NCBI GenBank assembly: GCA_015039365.1
Contig: WION01000538.1
Coordinates: forward strand, 1-36,024
Direction: 5' to 3'
DNA: 36,024 bases
Origin: Amanita rubescens
Taxonomy: Eukaryota; Basidiomycota; Agaricomycetes; Agaricales; Amanitaceae
Part shown: positions 1 through 10,700 of the stretch, piece after piece
Layout of the letters: each line of letters starts with the position of its first letter
How positions within the stretch are numbered: position 1 is the first letter of the stretch
Notes under the pieces: model-generated
Databases searched by the model: none
The model's input: the letters and a program-made list of their open reading frames with translations, nothing else
Told to the model about the DNA's origin: nothing
Position numbers and translations under genes: made by a program

Positions 1-1096
1 CTGCGGCAACTGCCTGGTTCCAAGAGGTACCAGTTGTCTTTGGAAAATGAAAGGTGTCCGGTCCATAAACCGTCCGTGACCACCTTTATAAGCACTCCCA
101 GTAACAATATGAAAGTATACGTGGATGCCTTTTGAGCAGAGCCAACGGCTAATCTAAGGCGCTCTCTAGGAGTGGACGCCTAATAGTCTGCGTGTATGGT
201 CCACAATGGGACCCCAGCACGACCTTTATACTTTATGAATGCTACTATGGGGCCATATGTTCTACATATGGTAACTAAAGGCTCTAAGGGCCTTATGATG
301 GAATATCGTGCATGAATACCCCAGTCACATCACGGAGGGCAAGTATAACTCCGTGGGGGTCAAGGTTGCCATGCCAGCCTTGAGAAACATAGGTGGTACC
401 CTTATCCCTGGGTGCAAGGAGATCCCCCTAAAGCCCTAGGGTCCGGGCGCATGTCATAAGCTCGTATGTCAGGTACAAGAACTCAGTTAAATTGACGGAT
501 GCCACTCAGGTCTCCGACCCGCACAATACTATACCTGTTCACACATCTTGCATGGTAACATGCCTGGAGGCGATGGTGATGCAAGCAATACCATGTCGGG
601 GCCCATAACCTGACGAAGATACGCCCAGCAGCGCAGCGTCTAAGTATTAAAGTGAATACTTACTTAGAGTGGAGTGTAGAGTGGCGGTGACGACCTCAAA
701 CGATAACTCACTATCCTATGGATATAGGATGTGGTGGTAAGAGGAGAAGGAAGGTTCTTTTTTGTACCTACGTACAGGTAGTCTTATATACTACTAGTAT
801 CCTAATAAGTACAATGTATAGTAAATAGAGGAAGAGCTGTGTATGACGTATGATATGACGTCTAGCGCAGCTATGACGCGTCTACCGCAGTAATGGGATG
901 ACGCAAGCGACTATAGGATATTCCAGTATCCTATGTATGTATATGTACGTGTATATATGTATGTGAATACATATATGCATGTATGTACATCTAATCTGTA
1001 TATCCTAATCTATAGGATAAGATATGATGTATTATCTTATATGAGATAAGATAAGATATACGTTATCTTATATGATTAGATAAGATAACTTTAACA
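1..1096 (-). repeat. 3' LTR of the Copia element (cut by window edge)
   Basis: This segment is homologous over most of its length to the right LTR, including the block around 305-450 that matches 6797-6955. Read on the minus strand it appears to begin TGTTA at 1096, a usual Copia LTR start, directly after the truncated RT. Its inner part (920-1090) is AT-rich and holds an inverted repeat with arms 1062-1071 and 1080-1089 (GTTATCTTAT / ATAAGATAAC). The outer end lies before base 1. Confidence 0.7.
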
Positions 1097-4000
1097 ATAT
1101 GATGCCTGTTTCAATCCATATATGGCTTTCCTCAGCCTATATACTTTAGATTCTTGTCCTTTTACAACGAAACCTTCTGGCTGGGCCATGTAAATATCTT
1201 CATCAAGATCGCCATATAAGAAGGCAGTTTTTACATCTAGGGCTTGTATATCCCAGTTTTCAAGCACTGATGTGGCCAGAAGTATTCGGATTGTTTCATA
1301 TCTCGCTACAGGCGAGAATGTTTCGTCGTAATCTAATCCGGGACGTTGACTAAAACCTTTAGCTACGACGCGTGCTTTTTTGCGTCCATCGGTTTTTAAG
1401 TCGAAAACCCAACGACATCTGATTAGGTTTCGTCCTTTTGGAAGATCAACTAACTCCCAAATGTCTCTAGATTGAAGAGATTTAAATTCGTCATCCATTG
1501 CAATCTTCCATTGTTTATACAATTGAGGATTACTGGAGCGCATTTTAGATATATCTCTATAGTCATATGGAATATTATCCACAAGGGGGACAGCCGCTTT
1601 TAGAAGAAAATGAAGGAATTCATTTCCAGATTCATTAATCATTCGGGTTAAATGATCATGTTCTGCAGATTTTAATTCAGATTTTAAAGCGAAGATTTCT
1701 TTAAGTAGAGAGGCAGATTCATTCATTCTATCAGGGTTCCTGTCTGCTGACGGTGGATCCTGAGTTGAAGAACTCGGAGTTTTATCTTTTAACTGCTCTC
1801 GTAAAGCATCTCGCTTTTGCTGAATTTCCGCTTCTATCTGTGCAGGAGTTTTATCTCCATATGCGTTGTCTCTTTGTACCCTTGGAACTGGAAAACGACC
1901 GGAACGGCGAGGACCTATTTGTACAGAGGGTGGACCAGGATCAGATATGATCGGTGGAGGAGGTCTAGGTCTCTGAGCAAATTCTCTAAAACGATCTCTT
2001 TGACGTTGTTCAAATTGATCAAATTCTCGATCCGTCATAAATGGGTTTTCTATTTCATCACGATCTCTTTGATTCAAAGAGAAGGGATTATCTTCATCCA
2101 TAGGACTACGAGGCGAAGGTGGCCTAGATACATATGGTATCGGTGTTATAGGCCTAGAAGGAACAGGAGTCTCCTCTTTAATTTGTGGAGAGGGAGTACG
2201 TCTAAAGGGTTCAGGAGTTTTACGTTTCTTAAACATATCACTCATTTGACGTTTGAATTGATCTCGTAAACGAGACTGTTTATCAATTCCTTGACCCTTT
2301 TTCCAATCATCGCGTTGTCTACGATAATTGTCACGTCTTTCTTGTTCTCTATCTTCCCTTTGCCTTCGGATATTATCATCCAAAAAATCTCTTCGTCGAT
2401 CGGCAAATTCATCACCGTCATCATCATCGTTTGAATCATCAGAAGGGTCTGATTGCTGTCTATCAGGAGATGCACCCCTTCGATCCAAACCGGGTGAGCG
2501 TCTTCTGCTCGGAGAACGTCTACGGTTCTCTGGGAGTAAGTCATCTAAATCCAAATTTTGTGGAGGGCGGTTAGGTTCCTCTTGAGGAATCGCCTCCCAG
2601 ATCGGACCAAGATCTTCAGTAATTATATCTGCAGTCTTTCCTTTGCGCGGAAACCTGTTTTCAAAGAATGTAGCCTGGGAGGATATGACCAGTGTGTTTG
2701 TCGACGTCATGAACCTATAGCCTTTGGTTCCTGATTCATATCCTACAAAAGTACATAAAACGGATTTTTCGGACAGCTTATCCGGTCTCCGTTGGTCAGG
2801 GATAAATACCCAGGCTTCACATCCAAATACTCGAAAGTATGATACGTCTGGTTTTTTATTAAGAAGATTTTCCAGAGGGGTCTTCCATTTAGTCCTTTTT
2901 AGGGGAGTGCGGTTGTACACATGCACAGCCGTTCTGAATGAGAACTCCCACCAAGATTTCGGACATCCTGCGTCTAATCGCATAGCCTCAGCTTTGTCTG
3001 ACAAAGTCTGATTCATGCGTTCAACGCGACCATTTTGTTGTGGGGTGTAAGGAGCTGTCTGTTGATGTTTAATTCCTTTGGATTTAAGGAATTCTTCAAA
3101 GGCTTTATTTACAAATTCCCCCCCTCGATCAGAACGGAGGTGAGAAATAGGTTGTTTAGGATCTACAAACTCATTATACCATCCGGTAAAATATTCTAGA
3201 GTTTGATCTTTGGTTTTTAATAAACCAATCCACGTATACGAGGTGAAATCGTCAACGATAACACCAATATATTTGTATTTGTGGTAAGATATGGCCGGTA
3301 CGGTCATAAGATCCATATGGAGTAACTCGAAGGGACGAGTAGCTCTCTTCGAAGACAGTTTATAAGGTTTTGCCTTCATTTTGCCTTTTAGACAACCTTC
3401 ACAACGTAGTTTTCCTTCTGGAAGTACAACTTCTTTCCATCCATTGACATTTAACGGTATCTTCGAAAAGACTTCGTTAGATGGATGACCAAAACGTTTA
3501 TGCCAGGTCTCGTAGTCTAATAATTTTTCTATAGACTCTGCGTTTGGTTTCTTTGTCGGTCTTCCAAGAATTAATTTAGAATTCCTGTTGGCTAAGCCAG
3601 GACCGGAAACCAGTGTAGGATTCATTATAATAATCCTACCTCGAGCGTAAACTAATGTATCATCGGGCATAAGATAATGTCCTTCGATACACGTTCTACC
3701 CGAGTCTGTAAAGGAAAAGACTACCATCTTTTCATCTTGTTTACAAGTCAATCCTTGTCGGATTAATCTGCCGTTTGAAATCAAGCGTGCAGTTGCCCGT
3801 GGCATATAGAGTACAGGGAAGAGCTTTACGAGTGTTACTTCTCCTGTGGATAACTTGTGTTCAAGAATAACTGTGCCAAGTCCCTCAAGACGATCTAAAC
3901 CATTAGCAGTTTTAACACTGTGGTTTTCATTTGCAGGAAATTCTCTGTATTCAGAGAAGTCTTTCCTACTAAAGGTAAAGTGATCGGATGCACCGGAGTC

Positions 4001-5653
4001 ACACATCCATAGTGTATCTCCAGTACGTTTCTCTACACATTCCGGACAGGGACATGTCGGATGTACTTTATCCTTAAATTTTCTTTTATTGACCGCTAAA
4101 CATGTAAAAGGTTTCTTAAACATGTTACCAATATTATATGATCGTTCAATCATATTTGCATTATAAATGGCAGTGTCACACGACTTATCTCTTACGAGGC
4201 AGTTTTCGTCTAAATTTTCTTTATAATTTATACTATCATATAGTACAGATTGTTCAAAGAAGGAATTTATAGTACGACGATGATGTCCCAATTTAGGGAA
4301 CACCATTTTCATTGCTGCCTCTATAAAGAGAAAGTTAGCCATTTCCAGCTTCTTAATGGTTTCATACCATTGTTCGCCGTTATCCTCATAGTAATAATCG
4401 TCATAATATAGTTCAGCTTCCTGATCTATATCCATGTTCTTGTAGTCGATATCGTCTGACGATATCCCCATTCCTCGGTTTGATTTATAGGACTCAAAGT
4501 CCAGTTCATCCTTTTCTCTTTGTTTGCCTTTGCTGGAGCCGGCAACTGGCTCAGTGATGTCATAAGGTCCAATACGGGCAACGGTATGTGCAGAACTCAT
4601 AGTATGTTCTGCTGCTTTGGCAGCCTTCTTCTCGGCTGCATCTGCCTTTCGGCGTTCTCGGTTCCTCTCCCAGTTAGGACCACGTGTTTGGCCCTCAACT
4701 TTACCCGGCCAATTTTGATTTGCCGGAGGAGCAGTAGGAGCCGGTGTCTGAGCGCCTTGTGGAGGCCTAGAATAAGGCCTCCCCCCACGTCCACGACCTG
4801 CTCCGCGGCCACGTCCGCGAGCACGTCCTCGTCCTCGACCACGTACTTGTTGCCATGGTTGCTGCTGTTGTTGCGACGTATTAGCTGTCGCGGCAGATTC
4901 AGGGTGCCTTCGGCGCCACTCATTCTGAATTAAGGGAAGTATCCCTTGGATCGTAAGATCCGATGGTTCTGTTGTGGCTAGAACCACAGCAGCAAAGTTG
5001 TCCCAATGACGAGGGACGGCTGAAAGTACAATCATTGCCTGTACGTTTTCAGGCAATACGATTCCGCTAGATGATAAGCGGTTTATTATGGCAAGGAGGT
5101 CGTTTAAGGATTGTGTGGGATCCTTTCTATCTTGAAACTTCCAAGTAACGGCTAATTGGAAGTCATTATAGATACCGGCAGACGTTGTCACACCGTATTG
5201 ATTTGCTAAATTCCGCCATAAGACTCTGGCGGCATTTACTTCTGAATTGATCTGCTGGATAGTAGCAGAACATTTCATATTTATGGATCCGAGGATGCGG
5301 TCATCCTCGACAACCCAATCTTCAAAAGCCTTTTTTACGGCCTTTGCATCATCAACCATTTGTTGGGTGATAGCCGGTTGACCCTCAACGGCTGGGATTG
5401 CAGGTATTGCTGCATGTGTACCATGCGCGGCAACTGCTGCTACCGCAGGTTGTGCAGTTACGGCTGCACGAACACCTGTCTCGATGAAGAATTGTTGTAG
5501 CGGAGTAATCCGCGGAGGATGAACATAATCATCCTTAAGGTACTGAAACAGTCCCTTTGTTTGTAATAGGAAACGCATCATGCGTTCCCATTCTTTATAG
5601 TTAGTTCCATTCAAAACGGGAATGGAACTAGGAATCGTCAAGTCGTTAGACAT
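1091..5653 (-). CDS. Copia Gag-Pol polyprotein, C-terminally truncated
   Basis: The 1520-residue frame starts with a Gag region of the DUF4219/UBN2 type (start MSNDLTIPSSIPVLNG) followed by an RG-rich RNA-binding stretch near residues 270-295. No classic CCHC knuckle is obvious; a CPCPEC cluster precedes the protease. The aspartic protease motif DSGAS follows, then the GAG-pre-integrase zinc site (H..H...C..C), and an rve integrase core with DDFTSYTW, SDRGGEF and a catalytic E in QNGRVERMNQ. A long RS/D-rich spacer links integrase to RT. RT begins normally (WELVDLPKGRNLIRCRWVF, LDVKTAFL) but ends at GLKQAS followed by Y, C and a stop, before the YVDD box. RNase H is absent. The protein could still give Gag, protease and integrase but not cDNA synthesis. 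Confidence 0.9.
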   Translation of the reverse strand: MSNDLTIPSSIPVLNGTNYKEWERMMRFLLQTKGLFQYLKDDYVHPPRITPLQQFFIETGVRAAVTAQPAVAAVAAHGTHAAIPAIPAVEGQPAITQQMVDDAKAVKKAFEDWVVEDDRILGSINMKCSATIQQINSEVNAARVLWRNLANQYGVTTSAGIYNDFQLAVTWKFQDRKDPTQSLNDLLAIINRLSSSGIVLPENVQAMIVLSAVPRHWDNFAAVVLATTEPSDLTIQGILPLIQNEWRRRHPESAATANTSQQQQQPWQQVRGRGRGRARGRGRGAGRGRGGRPYSRPPQGAQTPAPTAPPANQNWPGKVEGQTRGPNWERNRERRKADAAEKKAAKAAEHTMSSAHTVARIGPYDITEPVAGSSKGKQREKDELDFESYKSNRGMGISSDDIDYKNMDIDQEAELYYDDYYYEDNGEQWYETIKKLEMANFLFIEAAMKMVFPKLGHHRRTINSFFEQSVLYDSINYKENLDENCLVRDKSCDTAIYNANMIERSYNIGNMFKKPFTCLAVNKRKFKDKVHPTCPCPECVEKRTGDTLWMCDSGASDHFTFSRKDFSEYREFPANENHSVKTANGLDRLEGLGTVILEHKLSTGEVTLVKLFPVLYMPRATARLISNGRLIRQGLTCKQDEKMVVFSFTDSGRTCIEGHYLMPDDTLVYARGRIIIMNPTLVSGPGLANRNSKLILGRPTKKPNAESIEKLLDYETWHKRFGHPSNEVFSKIPLNVNGWKEVVLPEGKLRCEGCLKGKMKAKPYKLSSKRATRPFELLHMDLMTVPAISYHKYKYIGVIVDDFTSYTWIGLLKTKDQTLEYFTGWYNEFVDPKQPISHLRSDRGGEFVNKAFEEFLKSKGIKHQQTAPYTPQQNGRVERMNQTLSDKAEAMRLDAGCPKSWWEFSFRTAVHVYNRTPLKRTKWKTPLENLLNKKPDVSYFRVFGCEAWVFIPDQRRPDKLSEKSVLCTFVGYESGTKGYRFMTSTNTLVISSQATFFENRFPRKGKTADIITEDLGPIWEAIPQEEPNRPPQNLDLDDLLPENRRRSPSRRRSPGLDRRGASPDRQQSDPSDDSNDDDDGDEFADRRRDFLDDNIRRQREDREQERRDNYRRQRDDWKKGQGIDKQSRLRDQFKRQMSDMFKKRKTPEPFRRTPSPQIKEETPVPSRPITPIPYVSRPPSPRSPMDEDNPFSLNQRDRDEIENPFMTDREFDQFEQRQRDRFREFAQRPRPPPPIISDPGPPSVQIGPRRSGRFPVPRVQRDNAYGDKTPAQIEAEIQQKRDALREQLKDKTPSSSTQDPPSADRNPDRMNESASLLKEIFALKSELKSAEHDHLTRMINESGNEFLHFLLKAAVPLVDNIPYDYRDISKMRSSNPQLYKQWKIAMDDEFKSLQSRDIWELVDLPKGRNLIRCRWVFDLKTDGRKKARVVAKGFSQRPGLDYDETFSPVARYETIRILLATSVLENWDIQALDVKTAFLYGDLDEDIYMAQPEGFVVKGQESKVYRLRKAIYGLKQASYC

Positions 5654-6249
5654 GTTAGACGAGGAAGGCGGAGGTGATGATTATGATATAGGCGGTTAGA
5701 AGACGCCAAAAGAAATGGAAATTTCTTTGATTTTCGAGGTTTTCGACCTCTTGGTTATCTCTTTCGAGATTACGGCGTGTACGCCTATTTGCTATGTGTT
5801 GGGCTACTGAAGTGCCCCTGGGTGGAATCCAAAGATCTAAGGTGGGCGGAACACCTTCTTCGATAGCTTCTTGCCGACGACGATGTATTATTTCGTCTTG
5901 CAAGGTACGACCGTTTTTAAGTCGTGCGGCTAAGAAGTGATCTCTTCGATCGTGAACTGTGACAGGTCCACGAGTTGTGACACCGAATCTAGTGTCAGAG
6001 TTGACAACACGAACTATCGTCCTAGAATGGGACGAAGATGGAATTGGTGCCGGTGTATCAATAAAAGTCCGGTTCCCTAAGGTTAAGGGAAACGGTGGGA
6101 TTGGAGCGTCGTAAGAAGGAGGTAATCTCCGGGTAGGAGGAAATGATTCTCCTTCGGCTTCGTAAACTGGTAACGGGGTACTAGTTTCGGAATCCAGTTT
6201 TCTTTCCTAAAAGAGAATTTAATGAGCTTAAAGCTTAATTAAAGCTAAA
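5654..6249 (-). other. Copia 5' internal leader
   Basis: This stretch lies between the polyprotein start and the 5' LTR. It holds an 82-codon open frame at 5655-5903 that ends in a hydrophobic run; I see no known domain in it and do not call it a gene. A primer-binding site could not be fixed: the best candidate is TGGTAACTT on the minus strand near 6280, and the inner LTR border is uncertain by some tens of bases. Confidence 0.4.
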
Positions 6250-7454
6250 AGTCTAATTCGTCTTTATTAAGTTACCAGGGTGCCATAGACTAGAATGTCA
6301 GACTATATAGAGTTCCTCGGTTACGAGTACAGTCCATATTCGGTTAAACCAACCGACCCTGAGTAACTTAGTTACAAGCCAAGCTTAGATAAAGCTCAGG
6401 TCCACAGGTCCACTCGGTCTTGAAAGCTCGGATTATCCCTGAATGCTGTAAATGACATGCAAAATCAATCGCTGGCTCAAGCGCTCTTGGGCGAACCACG
6501 GTTTTACCCGTTGCGATTGTAGATAGAAATAATGTCTGGTCCATAAACCCCCCAGACCATTATATAAGCACGACCGGTAACCAATATGAAACTTCTAAAT
6601 GGGATTATGGGATCACCATAGAGCCCAAACTTAGAATGATCCTAACGATCATTCCGACTAAAGGAGTCCCTAAGGGCGCATCCTTAATAGACTGCGTGTA
6701 CCACCCACAATGAGGTGTCAGCACGTCCTTTATACTAGAAGTTTCTATATACGAGCCATATTGTATTATAAAGCCTCTAGGGGCTTATGATGTTATATCG
6801 TGCATGAATACCCCAGTCACATCACAGAGGGCAAGTATAACTCTGTGGGGGCCGACGTTGCCATGCCAGCGTCGAGAAACATAGGTTGTACCCTTATCCC
6901 TGGGTGTCTAGGAGATCCCCCTAAAGCCCTAGGGTCCGGGCGCATGTCATTAGCGCATATGCCATATCAAGGATCAGTTATATCAAGATGATAAGACCAT
7001 ATCAGGCTCGCTGCGATACTATACCAGTGGGACATCATGTCGTATGACGAGCAAGCGAGCGGCGATGTGGGTCCTGGCAATATCGACGGCGGGGCCCATA
7101 ACCTGACGAAGAAGACAGGTCTACGCGAGAGCGTGTCCACAGCATGAGCAGGTGCAATAGCTTACCTATTGCGATATAGTCTTAGCACTACCCTTCGGCG
7201 TAGTAGTGATAGTAAGAGGAAGAGAATGGATTGTCCTATTCTACGATATAGGACAGGTTTATATACTAAGAGAGAACAAATATGTGTCTACATATGTGTA
7301 AGCGTATAGTATAGATGGGAAGATATGGCGTGCTAAGCACACCATAAGGTGTGATCATGAGTCTATCATGATGTCACCATGATATCATAATGAAGTCATT
7401 ATGATGTCATCTCTATGTCATACATAAAGGATGACGCGAGCGATATGAGTAACA
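6250..7454 (-). repeat. 5' LTR of the Copia element
   Basis: It is the partner of the LTR at 1-1096. Read on the minus strand it begins TGTTACTC at 7454, which gives the outer end; homology with the left copy is still visible at GGATGACGCGAGCG (7427-7440), matching GGATGACGCAAGCG near 897. The part at 7330-7420 is rich in short inverted repeats built from ATCATGA and TCATGAT. The inner border at about 6250 is approximate. Confidence 0.7.
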
Positions 7455-7522
7455 TTGATCATAGTCTATCAGTAGTTAATCATTCTATAAATATAATTCT
7501 ATATTTAACAATCACTTTTCAG

Positions 7523-7773
7523 ACTACTTATCTTCCTAAAGTCATGAATGTTCAATATCCACCAAAAGCCTATGTGAGATTGGAAGGTAAGAATGAAGCT
7601 CTTCCTGCTTTAACAGATACATATCATATTTTGTTAGATATGGATATGCCAGAAAATGACTGTCCTGAATTGAGTGAGAAGACAGCCTTTGCAATTGATG
7701 ATGCCAGTCTACAAGAACTGTTTGTCTCAACACAAATGAACAATCTTGACCTTTGTGTTAAATCTGGACTTCA
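7523..7773 (+). CDS. Micro-exon gene, first recognisable exon
   Basis: The exon follows an acceptor ACTTTTCAG (ending 7522), has an in-frame ATG at 7544 (MNVQYPPKAYVRLEG) and ends at a GTGAGT donor at 7774 in phase 2. Composition is acidic and soluble, with no signal peptide. The Copia LTR ends at 7454, so an upstream exon or the promoter may have been displaced; a possible donor GTAACA at 7449 straddles the LTR end. Confidence 0.6.
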
Positions 7774-10700
7774 GTGAGTATCAAACTAACTTGTTTTGCT
7801 TTTAATGAAATGTTGAGTGTCCAGACATGTCTTGAAACGAGAGGAAACCTCATTGGAGGATGCCTTTCTCATTGTACTCAGCAAATTTCCACATTACTGG
7901 GTACTTACAAAACAAGACTCATATGGGTATAAGAAAACTAAGTGAAAATCAGGTTGCCAGAGAAGTAAGTATGTTTTACAAAGATGTGAAATGCCAGTGA
8001 TTGTGCAAACTCACTGAGGTCAATGTAAGTATCACAATTTACCTTCTTTCATGATTGCCCCAACCAACAAATAAGGATGATGTATGTTGACATAAATTCA
8101 CCCATCCAAATATTTAATCATTTCTGAAACAACCTTATATTAAGAAACACAATGACATTGATGTGAGTATCACACAAATGTTCTTGCCATAAATCTGATG
8201 CCTTTGACAACAGTGGGCAAGTGATTTCAAATGATAAAGATCTTTGATCAGTATTGATCTCATGATAAATAGTTTGTGAGTGATGCTACTCATACATATG
8301 TATATCAAGGAAATATTAAATGGACAATAGCAAGTAAGTGATAATGGACATTTTTGTGATAATTTCATTATATGCAATCTGATAAACAGGAAGTAATTTA
8401 AACTTGTCTCTGAGGCAATTAAATTGTATCTCATCCCATAATCAGGCAGTGAGTGATAATTCTATTTGGTCAGGAAGTCACATGTCATGCATCTCCTGTG
8501 ATACAGATTGTAAGTGATGGAATATTCCTCAATTGCAAGAAGTGTCACCATGTTTTTGACTAATAGAAAGTAAGTGATATTGTGGTTTTGCATCTCAAAT
8601 CATCAGATGGCTTACAGGCTGTGAGCAACATCACTGAGCTAAGGAGTTTTATTTGGTCTCAACCTGTGACCAACAGGCTGTAAGTTGCACTGTATCATTT
8701 TTGTGGAGTAGCATCTCTCAAGATACACAGGGAGTGAGTGAAATTGCATAGAAACCTGCAATAACTGTCTCAGTATTATACTGGGAGATTGTGAGTGCAA
8801 GTGCAAGTGCCTCAATTACAGTCCATCAATGATGAACAGGAAGTAAGTGATATTGCACCTCTGTTTTCAGAATAATATCCCAATATATACAAAACTACAA
8901 AGAGTGAGCAATTTCATTATGTATTGGACTATATCAAATTTCATCGTCTTAACAGGAAGTTTGTGTTGCTGCCTTTTAGCTAATCAACCTGATTAATGCA
9001 TTTCTGGTCAAATAGTGAGTGCATGGTGAAACACTTGGTGCAGCTCAACATGCAGCTTACATCTCATACAGGTAGTGAGCCCACTGCATTGTTTTCATTG
9101 TGTTGTTGCATTTTATCCCATGACCAACAGTATGTGAGTGATACTGCATTTCTTTCTTTACCATACAGTCTCATTGCATTTCATCCCATAACCAACAGTA
9201 TGTGAGTGGCACTGTATTTCTTTCTTTACCATGCAGTCTCATTGCATTTCATCCCATGACCAACAGGAAGTGAGTGACACTGCATTTTCTTTTTTACCAT
9301 GCAGTCTCATTGCATTTCATCCTACTATGGCCAACAGGGAGTGAGCACACAGCATATGGTCATGTGACAGTCTCATTACATTTCCTGTGACCAACAGAGA
9401 GTGAGTGACCATGAATTGTTTCTTCATCTCATTGCATTTTATCCCACAACAAACAGGAAGCAAGTCACATTGCATTTTTTTCTTAACCATGCAGTCTCAT
9501 TGCATTTCATCCCATGGACAACAGGGAGTGAGCTCTTTCTTTGCCATGTAGTCTTATTGGACTTCCTTTGACCAACAGAGAGTGAGTGATACTGCATTGT
9601 TTTCTTTGTGTCATTGCATTTCATCCCATGACAAACAGGAAGCAAGTGACACTGCCTTTTTTTCTTAACCATGCAGTCTCATTGCATTTCATCCCATGGC
9701 CAACAGGGAGTGAGCACAATGCATTTCTTCCTTTATCATGCAGTCTCATTGCATTTCATCTCATGACCAACAGATTGTGAGTGACACTGCATTTTTTCTA
9801 TACCATGCAGTTTCATTACATTTCATTCCACTGTGGTCAACAGGGAGTGAGTGACACTGAATTTTTTCTCTGTCATGCAGCCTCATTGTATTTCATCCCA
9901 TGATCAACAGGCAGTGAGCACACTGCATTGTTTTCTTTACCATGCAGTCTCATTGGTTTTATCTGATGACTAACAGATAGTGAGTGACTGCATTTTTTCC
10001 TCTTACAATGGAGTCTCACTTTGCATTTCATCCTGTGGCCAACAGGGAGTGAGTGATACTGCACTTTTCTTTATCATCATTCAAGAACTTGTTGCATTTT
10101 ATGACCAATAGGCAGTGAGTGACATTGCATTTTGTCTCATTCCATTTCATCCCATGATCAAAGTATGTGAGTGACAGACACTGCATTTCTTTCTTCACCA
10201 TGCAATTCTCATTGCATTTAATCCCATGACCAACAGGAAGTGAGTGACACTGCAATTTTTTTACCATGCAGTCTCATTGCATTTCATCCCATGGCCAATA
10301 GGGAGTGAGCATGTGACTGCATCTCTTTCTTTACTATGCAGTCTCATCACAATTCATCCCATAACTAACAGATTGTGAGTCACATTGCATTTTTTTCTTT
10401 ACTATGCATTTCATCCCATGGCCAACAGGGAGTGAGTGCCACTGCATTTTCTTCTGCCACATTCTCAGTCAGAATCTCATTGCATTTCATCCCATGACCA
10501 ACAGCTGGTGAGTGATACTTTCTTTTTCCCTTTATCATGCTGTCTCATTTCATTTTATTTTATGGCTAACAGAAAGTGAGCAATGTTATTCCTTTCTCCA
10601 CTTGAACATCTAAGCAAGCCCAATTCTCAATCAACAGGAAGTAAGACTTGTGTCCAAAACCAAACTATCATAATTAAAACTTCCCTTAAACAACAGAGAG

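Larger units (their letters stand above)
1..7454 (-). mobile_element. Ty1/Copia LTR retrotransposon, truncated in RT
   Basis: Two related segments, 1-1096 and about 6250-7454, flank a gag-pol reading frame on the minus strand, which is the layout of an LTR retrotransposon. The domain order protease, integrase, reverse transcriptase marks it as Ty1/Copia. Shared LTR stretches include the GTCYGGTCCATAAAC region (57 and about 6533) and the CCCAGTCACATCAC region (about 319 and 6812). The flanks are clearly diverged, so the insertion is old or the LTRs come from different copies. The RT catalytic core and RNase H are missing, so it cannot move by itself. The left LTR runs off the window, so the target duplication cannot be tested; the five bases after the right end are TTGAT. 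Confidence 0.85.

Noticed and set aside
5655..5903. Small membrane protein upstream of Copia Gag
   Set aside because: It lies in the leader of the element, lacks similarity to known proteins, and its hydrophobic tail is best seen as chance.
6800..6991. 63-codon frame in the right LTR
   Set aside because: It lies wholly in the LTR and the related block in the left LTR does not keep it open.
8471..8479. Extra unit CAG-gaa-GTC within an array intron
   Set aside because: The donor GTCACA is poor and the intron before it would be only 25 nt.
8871..8903. A 33-nt exon behind TTTTCAG, 11 codons in frame
   Set aside because: It would need a 28-nt intron after the exon at 8840, or skipping of that exon. 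Possible, but less consistent with the rhythm of the array.
9439..10267. Minus-strand frames with repeated H-S-L-P-V-G-H-G motifs
   Set aside because: They are reverse translations of the repeated intron sequence and have no start or splice logic.
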